The notes: a model not told the origin generated them from the letters alone. A stretch of 64,000 nt of DNA from Agrobacterium albertimagni AOL15 (GCF_000300855.1 NZ_ALJF01000014.1:36426-100425), one strand, 5' to 3'. Numbered from the stretch's first letter, positions 44,306-52,726 are shown. Translations and numbers: made by a program.

Positions 44306-45697
44306 CACGAAACGCCGGGCCGCCTCTGCCAAAACGTCAGGCGCAAAGCCGGAAAAGCCGATCACCAGCCCACGCCTTATCGTCTCGCCATGATAAAGCG
44401 GCGACGATGCCTTGACGCCGAAACCGACGGCCCGCGCCTGTCCCGCCAGCGCCACATCGTCTTCCGCCCCGTCGAGTTCCGCCACCAGATGCAGGCCCTG
44501 CTCCGGCACGGTCACGGTGAGCCGATCGCAGCGCAAGGTCTCTATCAGCGCATCCCGCGCCGCTTTCACCCGCTTGCGCGCCCGCTTGATATGCGCCGAG
44601 AAATGCCCGTCGCGCAGGAATTCGGTGAGCGCATCCTCGGCAAGCGTCGAGGGAAAGCGATCGGTTAGCCGGCGAATGGTCAGCACCCGCTCACGTAAAT
44701 GCCGGGGCACCACGAGATAGCCGAACCGGAAACCCGGCAGCAGCGTCTTGGAAAAGGTCCCGAGATAGATCACCCGGCCCTCGCCATCGATCCCCTGCAG
44801 CGCGCTGAGCGGTGGCCCAGCAAAGCGGAACTCGCTGTCGTAGTCATCCTCGATGATATAGGCGTTCGCCTTCCGCGCCCAGTCGATGAGCGAAAGCCGC
44901 CTCGCCATCGAAAGCGTCACACCCAGCGGATACTGATGCGACGGCGTCACATAAACGGCCTTGGCATCCGGCCGCGCCGCAATCCCTGAGGCCACATCAA
45001 TCCCCTCGCCATCGACAGGCACCGGCGTCACTGATAGGCCCGTGCCTTCGAAGAGCTCGCGGGCCGCCGCATAACAAGGATCCTCGATCCACACGGGATC
45101 GCCAGGCTTCAGCAGCGCCCTGACCGCCAGATCAAGCCCCTGCTGCGTGCCCGCCGTCATGATCACCTGGTCCGGCTCGCAGACCACCCCGCGCGCCGCC
45201 TTGAGGTAAGCCGCCACTTCAACCCGAAGCGCATAACTCCCCGCCGGATCATTGTAATGAAAATGCCGCGCCGAAGGCTGCGTCAGATGCCGGTTCATCA
45301 GCATGCGGAAGATGCGAAGCGTCGTCTCGTCCGCCGTCGAGCATCCGAGCGCCCCGGGCAGCGGCGCTGACACCTCTTGAACCTCGATCACCTTCGGCTC
45401 GGGCACCGCCTGCAACAACGGCACGGCCTCGGCCACGTAGGTCCCCGCCCCCACCCGCGCCTCGGCAAAACCATCCGCCACCAGCATCTCATAGGCCGCA
45501 ACGGCCGCCCCGCGCGACACGCCGAAACGTTTCGAAATGTCCCGTGTCGTCGGCAGCTTGTCGCCGGGCTTCATCTGCCCGCTTTCGATCAGCCCGCGCA
45601 GTGAGCGATAGAGCGCCAGTCGCCGCGGACCTTGTGCGGGTATCATGGGCGTGCTCGCAGACCAGTCGGAATTGGTTCGGATATTTTTGACCATCAT
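44243..45697 (-). CDS. MocR/PdxR-type regulator (GntR HTH fused to aminotransferase)
   Basis: A 484-residue PLP-binding regulator. Winged helix at about 20-90 ('LYRSLRGLIESGQMKPGDKLPTTRDIS' in parts, then 'FGVSRGAAVAAYEMLVADGF'), then a fold-type I aminotransferase domain with 'TAGTQQGLDLAVRALLKPGD', 'YVTPSHQYPLGVTLS', 'YIIEDDYDSEFRF' and the PLP lysine in 'GTFSKTLLPGFRFGY'. Start: ATG 45697 or 45694. Divergent from a PPOX-fold protein gene, as seen for PdxR-like regulators that control vitamin B6-related genes. MocR proteins sense PLP or amino compounds. Confidence 0.9.
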   Translation of the reverse strand: MMVKNIRTNSDWSASTPMIPAQGPRRLALYRSLRGLIESGQMKPGDKLPTTRDISKRFGVSRGAAVAAYEMLVADGFAEARVGAGTYVAEAVPLLQAVPEPKVIEVQEVSAPLPGALGCSTADETTLRIFRMLMNRHLTQPSARHFHYNDPAGSYALRVEVAAYLKAARGVVCEPDQVIMTAGTQQGLDLAVRALLKPGDPVWIEDPCYAAARELFEGTGLSVTPVPVDGEGIDVASGIAARPDAKAVYVTPSHQYPLGVTLSMARRLSLIDWARKANAYIIEDDYDSEFRFAGPPLSALQGIDGEGRVIYLGTFSKTLLPGFRFGYLVVPRHLRERVLTIRRLTDRFPSTLAEDALTEFLRDGHFSAHIKRARKRVKAARDALIETLRCDRLTVTVPEQGLHLVAELDGAEDDVALAGQARAVGFGVKASSPLYHGETIRRGLVIGFSGFAPDVLAEAARRFVSVLQTLPMPDAVDPDRQHLR

Positions 45698-45716
45698 GGA
45701 TCTTCTTTGGACCAAT
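45671..45716. promoter_or_regulatory. Inverted repeat in the MocR/PPOX divergent region
   Basis: ATTGGTTC at 45671-45678 and GGACCAAT at 45709-45716 form an inverted repeat with one mismatch and a 30-base spacer. ATTGGTCC-like half sites are plausible for a MocR dimer. The left half lies within the MocR 5' coding sequence if the start at 45697 is right. Confidence 0.35.
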
Positions 45717-45758
45717 CACAGCAACTATCCCTGCCGCATCAGCCGTCAGGAGGCAAGC

Positions 45759-46484
45759 ATGAACGACAGACCCGATCCGCAATCCTTCCCCGTCACCCCG
45801 CGCAACCGCGCAAAGCGCCTGCATGAGCGCGCAGCCTACGACCGCGACGCCGTCTATGCCGTGCTCGATGCGGCGCTGCTCTGTCACGTCGCCTATGTCA
45901 TCGACGGCCAGCCCTATTGCACGCCGACAATCCACTGGCGCGACGGCGACTGGCTGTTCTGGCACGGCTCGTCCGCCAGCCGCATGCTGAAGACCCAGAA
46001 GACCGGCATCCCCGTCTGCCTGACCGTCGCCCATCTCGACGGCCTGGTGCTCGCCCGCTCCGGCTTCCACCACTCCGCCAATTACCGCTCCGCCATGTGT
46101 TTCGGCACCGCCCAGATCATCGATGACCCGGAAGAAAAGGCGGAAGCCTTAGACGCCGTCGTCGACCGCTTCTATCCCGGCCGCACGGACCTGCTTCGCG
46201 AAAACGACCCCCAGGAAGCCAAGGGCACCATGGTCATCGGCATGCGCATCGAGGAAGCCTCGGCCAAGATCCGCACCGGCGGCGTCTCCGATGACCCCGC
46301 CGATGTCGATGCCCGCGTCTGGGCCGGCGTCATCCCGGTCGAGACACGGCTCGGCCAGCCCGAAATCTGCCCCAAGGTCCCAGAAGGCGTGATCGTCCCC
46401 GACCACCTCGCCCACTTTCAAGCGGGCCGACGCCTCGACGAGGTCTTGACGGAGAGCCAGGGCCTCTACGAAAAGCTGGGCTGA
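45759..46484 (+). CDS. Pyridoxamine 5'-phosphate oxidase-like flavin-binding protein
   Basis: A 241-residue PPOX-fold split-barrel protein (Pyridox_ox_2 type). Typical segments: 'VLDAALLCHVAYVIDGQPYCTPTIHWRDGDWLFWHG' (in parts) and 'CLTVAHLDGLVLARSGFHHSANYRSAMCFG'. CAGGAGG lies 6 bases before the ATG, which fixes the start; the frame begins 38 codons upstream. Substrate unknown; the divergent MocR regulator points to a PLP- or amine-related role. Followed after 45 bases by a histidine phosphatase gene. Confidence 0.88.
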   Translation: MNDRPDPQSFPVTPRNRAKRLHERAAYDRDAVYAVLDAALLCHVAYVIDGQPYCTPTIHWRDGDWLFWHGSSASRMLKTQKTGIPVCLTVAHLDGLVLARSGFHHSANYRSAMCFGTAQIIDDPEEKAEALDAVVDRFYPGRTDLLRENDPQEAKGTMVIGMRIEEASAKIRTGGVSDDPADVDARVWAGVIPVETRLGQPEICPKVPEGVIVPDHLAHFQAGRRLDEVLTESQGLYEKLG

Positions 46485-46529
46485 ACGTGCCCCTTTTTTG
46501 CGGGGCGCGCTGCGAAAGCGAGGCCCCGC

Positions 46530-47159
46530 ATGAAGACCCTATACGTCGTCACCCATCCGCAATCGATCCACCATGTCGAAGACCGCGTCGGTGGCTGGTA
46601 CGATACCGGCCTTACCGATCTCGGCCGCCGCCAGGCAGACGCGATCGCCGCCCGCATCGCCGAACTCTGCGCCGGAAAGACCCCGTCGCTCGTCTCCTCC
46701 GACCTCCTCCGCTGCAGCGAAACCGCCGAAATCATCGGCCGCAGCCTTGGTCTTAAGCCCTGCTTGACGCCCGGCCTGCGCGAGATGAGCTATGGAGTTG
46801 CCGAAGGAAAGCCACAGGCCTGGCTCGACAGCCGCCGCCTGCCGGTCCCGGACGAAGGCAGCCTCGACGACACCGGCGGCATCGACGGCGCCGAAACCCG
46901 CCGAGAAATGGGCACCCGCATTTACGACGCCATGGATGCACTGCAGGCAGATCCCCCAGACACCCTCGTCATGGTCACCCACGGCTTTGCGCTCACCTTC
47001 ATCATCGCCTGGTGGATCGGCATGCCGATCGACTGCCTCGGTCGGGTCAGTTTCCCCGTCCCCTCCGGCAGCATCACCCATCTCGCTGAAAACACCCAGT
47101 GGAAAAGCCGCGCCGTGGTGACGCTGGGCGAGAGAGACCATCTCATCGCCATCCCCTGA
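46530..47159 (+). CDS. Histidine phosphatase family protein, atypical RHG motif
   Basis: A 209-residue phosphoglycerate-mutase-like protein. Instead of the usual RHG, the phosphate pocket reads VVTHPQSIHH, keeping the nucleophile His (residue 9) but losing the preceding Arg. Other residues are conserved: 'GLTDLGRRQADAIAARI', 'SSDLLRCSETAEII', 'REMSYGVAEG' and the second His in 'VMVTHGFALTFI'. A subgroup with this THP/THxxS start exists, so it may still be active on an unknown phosphoester. Convergent with the thioesterase gene, 4 bases apart. Confidence 0.82.
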   Translation: MKTLYVVTHPQSIHHVEDRVGGWYDTGLTDLGRRQADAIAARIAELCAGKTPSLVSSDLLRCSETAEIIGRSLGLKPCLTPGLREMSYGVAEGKPQAWLDSRRLPVPDEGSLDDTGGIDGAETRREMGTRIYDAMDALQADPPDTLVMVTHGFALTFIIAWWIGMPIDCLGRVSFPVPSGSITHLAENTQWKSRAVVTLGERDHLIAIP

Positions 47160-47163
47160 CCGC

Positions 47164-47598
47164 TCACGCCGCCGAAATCCACCCCTCGAGCTTGAGCCAC
47201 TGGCCTTCCGAAAACGGATGCGACTTGCGCGTCGTCTGGTCGAAATGCACCACCACCGTCTCGGCCGAGGCGCAGAGCTTGCCCGCCTGAAACACCGCCT
47301 GCTGCATCGAGACAGACGACCGGCCGACCCGCATCACCCGCGTGCCGATCTCCACCGTGCCAGGCCACAGCACCTCGGCGATATAGTTGATGTCAAGCTT
47401 GGCCAGCACGAAGGAAAACCCGTCTTCGAGCAACGGATCATCGGGGTTGTAGATCAGCTCCACACGACCCGTTTCCATGAAGGTCGCAAAGACCGCATTG
47501 TTGACATGCCCCTGCCGGTCCGTGTCGCCATAACGCAGCTTGTCGTAAGCTTGGCCTGCAAAATCCTCGAGCCGTAGCCCCTTCGTCTCTTCACTCAT
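47164..47598 (-). CDS. Hotdog-fold acyl-CoA thioesterase (YbgC/4-HBT type)
   Basis: A 144-residue thioesterase. The active-site segment 'LRYGDTDRQGHVNNAVFATFMETGR' (in parts: YGDTDRQGHVNN) holds the catalytic Asp, and 'LAKLDINYIAEVLWPGTVEIGTRV' follows as in the family. Start ATG 47598 is chosen over the GTG at 47604. Substrate acyl-CoA unknown. Confidence 0.85.
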   Translation of the reverse strand: MSEETKGLRLEDFAGQAYDKLRYGDTDRQGHVNNAVFATFMETGRVELIYNPDDPLLEDGFSFVLAKLDINYIAEVLWPGTVEIGTRVMRVGRSSVSMQQAVFQAGKLCASAETVVVHFDQTTRKSHPFSEGQWLKLEGWISAA

Positions 47599-47693
47599 CT
47601 GCACGCAATTCCTACTGCCTACTACCTACTGCCTATTGGTCAACACTCAATTCGGCATTTACCTAATTCCACAAGCCGCCAATCGCTGACCGC

Positions 47694-48590
47694 TCACGCC
47701 GCCATCCCGATCATCTCGGAAAAGGCATAACGCACACTATCCGCCACCGCCTGGATCGTCTCCGACGTCTCCTTGCCGGTGAGCAACCGCACCTCGAACG
47801 AGCCCAACTCCGGCAGCCCATGCTTGGAACCCAGCGCCGTCATGTCGTCGGTGAGGTAGCTGCGCGGCAAGGGCGCGACCGCGAGATCGGCAATGACGGC
47901 GGCGCGCTGCGCCATCGTATGCGCCGAGAGATAGGCGATCCGGTAGGGCCGCTTGTCCTTGTCGAGCCGCGCCAGCGCATCCGCCCGCCAGCAGCAGCCG
48001 TCCTCCCAGATCGACACGGGCAGCGGATCGCGCAGATGCGCCGTGCCGCATTTGGCACCCGCCCAGACCAGCTGCTCCTGGTGGATCACCTCGCCCTCAT
48101 GCACCACCTGGCCGGGCGCGCAATTGACCAGCGTCAGGTCGAGCCGCTGCTCGGCAAGCCGGCGCCGAAGCGCACCCGATGTGTCGACCGTCAGATCCAC
48201 CATGATCAGCGGATAGAGCTCGGCAAAGCGACGCAGGATCGTCGGCATGAAGCGCTCGCCGATATCATCAGGCGCGCCGAGCCTGACGACCCCCTTCATC
48301 TCCGGCATGCGGAAGCGCCCCACCGCCTCGTTCGACAGCGCCAGCATCCGCCGCGCATAGGGAAGCAGCACCTCGCCGCTCTCCGTCAGCGTCACCGAGC
48401 GCGCATCGCGTAAGAACAGCGTCACATTCAGCTGCTCCTCCAGCTTCTTGATCTGCATCGAGACGGCCGACGGCGTGCGATAGACCCGGTCGGCGGCGGT
48501 GGTGAAACTGCCAGTCTCGGCGATTGCCACGAAGGTCCGGAGCACGTCATTGTCGAGCAGCGGAAGCGGCTGGCGCAGCATGAGAGTCAT
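47694..48590 (-). CDS. LysR-family transcriptional regulator
   Basis: A 298-residue regulator: N-terminal winged helix 'LRTFVAIAETGSFTTAADRVYRTPSAVSMQIKKLEEQL' (in parts) and a periplasmic-binding-like effector domain ('VRLGAPDDIGERFMPTILRRFAELYP'). It is divergent from two small DUF1127-like genes, a gene arrangement common in rhizobia, so these are the likely targets. An ATG at 48581 is also possible. Confidence 0.92.
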   Translation of the reverse strand: MTLMLRQPLPLLDNDVLRTFVAIAETGSFTTAADRVYRTPSAVSMQIKKLEEQLNVTLFLRDARSVTLTESGEVLLPYARRMLALSNEAVGRFRMPEMKGVVRLGAPDDIGERFMPTILRRFAELYPLIMVDLTVDTSGALRRRLAEQRLDLTLVNCAPGQVVHEGEVIHQEQLVWAGAKCGTAHLRDPLPVSIWEDGCCWRADALARLDKDKRPYRIAYLSAHTMAQRAAVIADLAVAPLPRSYLTDDMTALGSKHGLPELGSFEVRLLTGKETSETIQAVADSVRYAFSEMIGMAA

Positions 48591-48701
48591 GAGGATTGAC
48601 CTTCAACAAAATTGAACTTGAGAACGATACTATTGCGTTTGATTGAATGTCAATCCGGGCGCATCCTTCTCCCCATCGACAGCAGAGAGGAGGATTGCCG
48701 C

Positions 48702-48902
48702 ATGACACAGCAGGGTTTCCAGACCGTCCAGCGGAAGCTTGAGACACTGCTCAGCAACACCCGCCGCCATGCCGTGCGCAAGCAGACCCGCGAGGCGCTC
48801 GCCATCCTCGGCCCCGCCCTGCGCGACGATCTCGGCCTCACCCGCCATCGTCAACTGATCAGTTTTCAGAATGAAAAACATCAGAAACATTCGTTTGATT
48901 GA
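48702..48902 (+). CDS. Small DUF1127-like protein (66 aa)
   Basis: MTQQGFQTVQRKLETLLSNT opens a short basic protein whose 'REALAILGPALRDDLGLTRHR' resembles the DUF1127 pattern (L-x2-L-x4-L-x-D-hGl-x-R). GGAGGA lies 9 bases before the ATG at 48702; the frame begins at 48612. DUF1127 proteins bind RNA and affect phosphate and carbon metabolism in Agrobacterium relatives. Divergent from the LysR gene. Confidence 0.65.
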   Translation: MTQQGFQTVQRKLETLLSNTRRHAVRKQTREALAILGPALRDDLGLTRHRQLISFQNEKHQKHSFD

Positions 48903-48980
48903 TGGAATGAAGGCGAGCAAAACAGAGCCAGGCCCGGGCGACAGAGCGAAAGACGGGCCGCCACCAAGAGGATAACGACC

Positions 48981-49259
48981 ATGACCATGGTTTGCTGCGA
49001 CACCCCTTTGCCTCGGCCAGTCACCCGGACAATCCCGCGGCTGAACGCGAGCACTGACAGCGTCGGCCTGACCGCCGCCGCCAGAACGCTCGACGAGCGC
49101 GCAAGCCACGCCGCCGATCGCCTCGTGACCCTCATCCGGACCCTGTCCCGCGCGATCGCCGATCACCGCCGCCGGCGTCTTGACGCGGCCGCCCTCGAAG
49201 CCCTGCCCTTCGACCTGCGCAAGGACCTCGGCTGGCCTTCCGGCGACACGATCAGCTGA
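48981..49259 (+). CDS. Small DUF1127-like protein (92 aa)
   Basis: A 92-residue protein with an unstructured N-terminus and a basic C-terminal helix pair 'LIRTLSRAIADHRRRRLDAA' ending 'LEALPFDLRKDLGWPSGD', again DUF1127-like. GAGG sits 9 bases before the ATG at 48981. A second ATG at 48987 is possible. Follows the other DUF1127-like gene by about 80 bases and may be co-transcribed. Confidence 0.65.
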   Translation: MTMVCCDTPLPRPVTRTIPRLNASTDSVGLTAAARTLDERASHAADRLVTLIRTLSRAIADHRRRRLDAAALEALPFDLRKDLGWPSGDTIS

Positions 49260-49605
49260 AAACGGCCGCTGACCCCGGCGACTATCTGCGCCGCCCCGAC
49301 GCCCCGTTCGCGACGCAGCCGCCCCACCGCGTCGCAAACGGGGCAGTGCTCGCATCCCAGGCCAAGCCACCCCGGGTCCGCGAAATCAAGGTTTTTCAAT
49401 TACCTGCCGCCGAGCCGCGTCAGGCGCCTGGCTCACGGCGTCGCAGCCTGAAAAAAGTCGGAAAATGTCGTTCTTTAGCAATTGCCGATGCGGACGCGGC
49501 GCGCGATAGGATGACAATGTCGTAAAACGACAATCGCGCCGATCGATTCAGGCGGAGCATGCCTGCAAAACAAGGGAACGGCAGCAAGGACATCAGGGCA
49601 TCATC
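49260..49605. promoter_or_regulatory. Intergenic region with AATGTCGT motifs upstream of GlxA-type regulator
   Basis: About 346 bases without a gene. AATGTCGT occurs at 49464-49471 and 49516-49523, and its inverse ACGACAAT at 49527-49534; the last two form a perfect TGTCGT-AAA-ACGACA palindrome 72 bases upstream of the regulator start. They look like operator sites, perhaps for autoregulation. A second weaker inverted repeat (GTTCGCGACGC / GCGTCGCAAAC, about 49307-49341) lies further upstream. Confidence 0.45.
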
Positions 49606-50631
49606 ATGAGCAAGATACAGCCGCAAACCAAGAAGCGATCCATCGTCTTCTTCCTCGTCCCGCATTTCACCCTTCTGCCCTTTGCCGGCGCCATCGAGAC
49701 GCTGCGCATCGCCAATCGCATGCTGGGTTATGCCGCCTATGAGTGGCGCCTCGCCTCGGTCGATGGCCAGAAGGTCTACTCCTCCTCCGGCATCGGCATC
49801 GAGGTAAATTCCTCGCTCGCCGACGAGCGCCGTTTCCTCGGCGGCGAAAACCGCCCGAACATGGCGATTGTCTGTTCCGGCATCTATGTCGAGGAGTTCA
49901 ACAACAAGTCGGTCAATGCCTGGCTGCGCGAAGCCTATAACCGCAATGTCGCCGTCGGCTCGCTCTGTACGGGCGCCCATGTGCTGGCGCAGGCCGGGTT
50001 GTTGAATGGCAAGCGCTGCGCCATCCACTGGGAAAACCTGCCAGGCTTCTCCGAAACCTTCCCCCAGGCCGAAGTCTATGCCGACCTCTACGAGGTCGAC
50101 GGCAATCTCTACACCTGCGCCGGGGGTACCGCCTCGCTCGACATGATGCTGAACCTGATCGGCCAGGATTTCGGCGAAGGCCTGGTCAACCGCGTCTGCG
50201 AACAGCACCTGACCGACCGTGTCCGCTCCGCCAATGACCGCCAGCGCCTTCCCTTGCGCGCCCGCCTCGGCGTGCAGAATTCCAAGGTGCTGCAGATCAT
50301 CGAGCTGATGGAAGCCAATCTCGCAGAACCGCTGTCGCTGCTTGAAATCGCGGACGACGCCGGCCTCTCGCGCCGCCAGATCGAGCGCCTCTTCCGCCAG
50401 GAAATGGGCCGTTCCCCCGCCCGCTACTACCTCGAAATCCGCCTCGACCGCGCCCGCCACCTGCTCGTCCAGTCCTCCATGCCCGTCGTCGAAGTCGCCG
50501 TCGCCTGCGGCTTCGTCTCGGCCTCCCACTTCTCCAAGTGTTACCGCGAACTCTACAACCGCTCGCCCCAGCAGGAGCGCGCGGAACGCAAGCTGACGAT
50601 GTCGAGCAATCGGACGGGAGTGGTGGTGTAA
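49606..50631 (+). CDS. GlxA-family AraC regulator (DJ-1/PfpI + HTH; GbdR-like)
   Basis: A 341-residue regulator. N-terminal GATase1-like (DJ-1/PfpI) domain, residues about 12-200, with 'SIVFFLVPHFTLLPFAGAIETLRIAN' (in parts) and 'AVGSLCTGAHVLAQAGLLNGKRCAIHWENL'; C-terminal AraC double HTH with 'LSLLEIADDAGLSRRQIERLFRQEMGRSPARYYLEIRLDRAR' (in parts). The pattern is that of GbdR, the activator of glycine betaine catabolism in pseudomonads, and of related carnitine/choline regulators. With betaine-type methyltransferase genes 8-20 kb away it is a candidate regulator of them, which is inference. Confidence 0.88.
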   Translation: MSKIQPQTKKRSIVFFLVPHFTLLPFAGAIETLRIANRMLGYAAYEWRLASVDGQKVYSSSGIGIEVNSSLADERRFLGGENRPNMAIVCSGIYVEEFNNKSVNAWLREAYNRNVAVGSLCTGAHVLAQAGLLNGKRCAIHWENLPGFSETFPQAEVYADLYEVDGNLYTCAGGTASLDMMLNLIGQDFGEGLVNRVCEQHLTDRVRSANDRQRLPLRARLGVQNSKVLQIIELMEANLAEPLSLLEIADDAGLSRRQIERLFRQEMGRSPARYYLEIRLDRARHLLVQSSMPVVEVAVACGFVSASHFSKCYRELYNRSPQQERAERKLTMSSNRTGVVV

Positions 50632-50664
50632 GCCACGAGCCCACCCAGAGGCCTCGCGGGTCCG

Positions 50665-50709
50665 CTCTCCCCCCCGTGTGGGGGAGATGGCCGGCAGGCC
50701 AGAGGGGGG
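50665..50709. repeat. RIME-like palindromic repeat
   Basis: CTCTCCCCC...GGGGGAGATGG-CCGGCAGG followed by CCAGAGGGGGGG; same layout as the copy at 39174. Lies 30 bases after the GlxA-type regulator stop codon. Confidence 0.75.
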
Positions 50710-50742
50710 GGTACCCCACGGTAAAACGCCAACCACACCCAA

Positions 50743-50786
50743 CCTCCCCTTGAGGGGGAGGTCGCGCGGAACGCGCGGGTGGGGTG
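50743..50786. repeat. RIME-like repeat, direct copy of inverted pair
   Basis: CCTCCCCTTGAGGGGGAGG, then TCGCGCGGAACGCGCG and GGTGGGG. Together with the element at 50811-50859, which has the same parts in opposite order, it forms an inverted pair about 25 bases apart. Confidence 0.7.
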
Positions 50787-50810
50787 AATACATGCCAGCC
50801 ACCACCCGCT

Positions 50811-50859
50811 CACCCCACCCCGGAGCTACGCTCCGACCCTCCCCCTCAAGGGGAGGGTG
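50811..50859. repeat. RIME-like repeat, inverted copy
   Basis: CACCCCACCCCGGAGC-TAC-GCTCCG followed by ACCCTCCCCCTCAAGGGGAGGG. It mirrors the copy at 50743-50786. The pair lies just upstream of the ParDE promoter region. Confidence 0.7.
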
Positions 50860-50942
50860 TCAGCCACAAGACGCCCCCCAACAGGCTCCAACTCCCGCCG
50901 CAACCATGCTACAATCAACCCATTATCGCATGGAGACCGGCC

Positions 50943-51224
50943 ATGGCCCCCACCGAAAAACGCGCCTTCGACCTGCCACCTGAGCAGTCCGACTATATCG
51001 ATCACCTCGTAAAGTCGGGCACCTATGCCTCGGCAAACGACGTTATCAGCGCCGGCCTTAGCGCCCTCCAGACCCAGCAGGAATCGCTCGAACGCTGGCT
51101 CCGCGAAGACGTCGCTCCCGTGTATGACGCCATGCAGGAAAACCCGGACAGGGGCATCCCAGCCGAAACGGTTTTCGCGCGGCTCAGGGCGCATCACGAA
51201 ACGCGCGTGAAGAGCGGCAAATGA
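50943..51224 (+). CDS. parD: ParD-family antitoxin
   Basis: A 93-residue ribbon-helix-helix antitoxin: 'FDLPPEQSDYIDHLVKSGTYASANDVISAGLSAL' (in parts) is the CopG-like DNA-binding region, and the polar C-terminus would wrap ParE. GGAGA precedes the ATG at 50943 by 6 bases; the frame begins much earlier (50784) inside repeats. The stop overlaps the toxin start by 4 bases (ATGA). It should bind its own promoter just downstream of the RIME elements. Confidence 0.9.
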   Translation: MAPTEKRAFDLPPEQSDYIDHLVKSGTYASANDVISAGLSALQTQQESLERWLREDVAPVYDAMQENPDRGIPAETVFARLRAHHETRVKSGK

Positions 51225-51520
51225 AACCCCGCGATGTTGTCTTCGCCCCGGAAGCAGAAGCCGACCTCCTCTGGATCTACAACACCATCGCCACCGCAGC
51301 CGATCCGGCAACTGCCTTTCGCTACATCCAGCGCATCGAGCAGAAATGTCGCGGGCTCGATCTGGGCTCAGAGCGCGGCACGAAACGCGACGATATCCGC
51401 AAAGACCTGAGGATTATCGGCTTTGAAAGGCGCGTCACCATCGCCTTCACGGTAACAGCAGAGCGCGTCGAAATTTTGCGCGTGTTTTACGGCGGAGTGA
51501 ACTTGCCTGCATCAACGTAA
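51221..51520 (+). CDS. parE: ParE-family toxin
   Basis: A 99-residue RelE/ParE-fold toxin: 'VVFAPEAEADLLWIYNTIA', 'AFRYIQRIEQKC' and the C-terminal 'TIAFTVTAERVEILRVFYGG'. ParE toxins poison DNA gyrase. Starts within the antitoxin stop. The ParDE pair is complete, so it is probably a working addiction module. Confidence 0.9.
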   Translation: MKPRDVVFAPEAEADLLWIYNTIATAADPATAFRYIQRIEQKCRGLDLGSERGTKRDDIRKDLRIIGFERRVTIAFTVTAERVEILRVFYGGVNLPAST

Positions 51521-51641
51521 AGAACCGGAACAAGATTACGCCCATCTGCCGACTGACTTACATTCAAATCATGAAGCACAGTCTTCAAAACGCGAGTAAA
51601 TTATGGAGGATTCTATAGGTAGAACGGCAGCGTAACAGGAC

Positions 51642-52721
51642 TCACGTGACAATTCTAAGCCTCGGCCGCATCGGTCCTTCACCATGGAGGTCCCCGTACA
51701 TTGCCTCAAAGTCTCGACGAGATACTCGCGACATCTTGACTAACTCGTCTAGAGCAAAACCCAGATCCGACACGTGTGCCTTAATTATAGTTGGCAAGAC
51801 CGTCGGTGGATCATGAGGAAAATCTAGGCTCGCTGGCTCGCGCGTCCTCCAGCCCCTCATGCTGATTTGCTGCCAAAGATACTTAGCCTGATTGTCTGAA
51901 ACGACTTTTGTTCTTTGAGCACAAAACAGCAAACTTTGCATGGACACGCGCCACTCTTTCTTTAGTGATGCCAGCAACTCAAGGGTTACTTTTCGTCCCG
52001 AAAAGCTCTCTTTAGCGTCCTCAGCAGGCAGCAGAAACGCGGACGCGAACTTATTTGCTTCGTCCTCCATCTCAGCTGTTGGGAACTGGTGCATCACAAG
52101 GTGCCCAAGTTCATGAGCCAACGTGAAGCGTATCCGATCAGCAGGATGACCACGGTTGATCAAGATAATCGGGGGGCGTCCAGGCACCGCAAAAGTCACC
52201 CCACTCACGCCAGCGCCATGAAAATCGCTTTCTGCGATAATTACTCCTGCTTGCTCCAAGATCCGGGTAAGATTCTTGATCGGGCCACGCGGCAATTTCC
52301 AATGAGCACGGACAATCGCCGCCACGTTCTCCGGCGATTCATAGCGCTCAATATCAAGATTTGGCAAAGACATGGCTGGATTGAAGTCTACGTTCTCAAG
52401 GAACAGTCGCAGATGCATTAAGCGGACATTCAATTCGGCCGTAATCATATCAACATCACGGGCAGAGACGTCTGCCTTGCCGCGAAGCATTGCATGAACA
52501 CTCACGGGTGGCCCATAAACGGTATCAGTGATGCTGAAAAATTCCACTGGAACCTGAAATGTATTTGCAGCCTTAATAAATAGGTCGGCGTCAGGCTCTA
52601 TCAAACCGTTTTCCAACCTTGATAGCACGGCCTGAGCGATACCCAGATCTTCTGCGCTTTTCTTCTGCGTGTAGCCTCGCAATTGCCTTGCGAGGCGCAG
52701 CAGATCACCAAATGTGGCCAT
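51642..52721 (-). CDS. XRE HTH - ImmA/IrrE metallopeptidase fusion protein
   Basis: A 359-residue protein: N-terminal XRE-type HTH (residues about 4-62, 'LARQLRGYTQKKSAEDLGIAQAVLSRLENG' in parts), a linker, and a Zn-peptidase domain with His203-Glu-x-x-His207 (LAHELGHLVMH) and the downstream Glu in 'EMEDEANKFASAFLLP'. Such proteins cleave repressors to activate mobile-element or stress genes. It follows by 5 bases an unknown 226-aa gene on the same strand, forming a two-gene module. Base composition is AT-richer than the core genome, consistent with horizontal gain. Confidence 0.88.
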   Translation of the reverse strand: MATFGDLLRLARQLRGYTQKKSAEDLGIAQAVLSRLENGLIEPDADLFIKAANTFQVPVEFFSITDTVYGPPVSVHAMLRGKADVSARDVDMITAELNVRLMHLRLFLENVDFNPAMSLPNLDIERYESPENVAAIVRAHWKLPRGPIKNLTRILEQAGVIIAESDFHGAGVSGVTFAVPGRPPIILINRGHPADRIRFTLAHELGHLVMHQFPTAEMEDEANKFASAFLLPAEDAKESFSGRKVTLELLASLKKEWRVSMQSLLFCAQRTKVVSDNQAKYLWQQISMRGWRTREPASLDFPHDPPTVLPTIIKAHVSDLGFALDELVKMSRVSRRDFEAMYGDLHGEGPMRPRLRIVT

Positions 52722-52726
52722 TGCTT

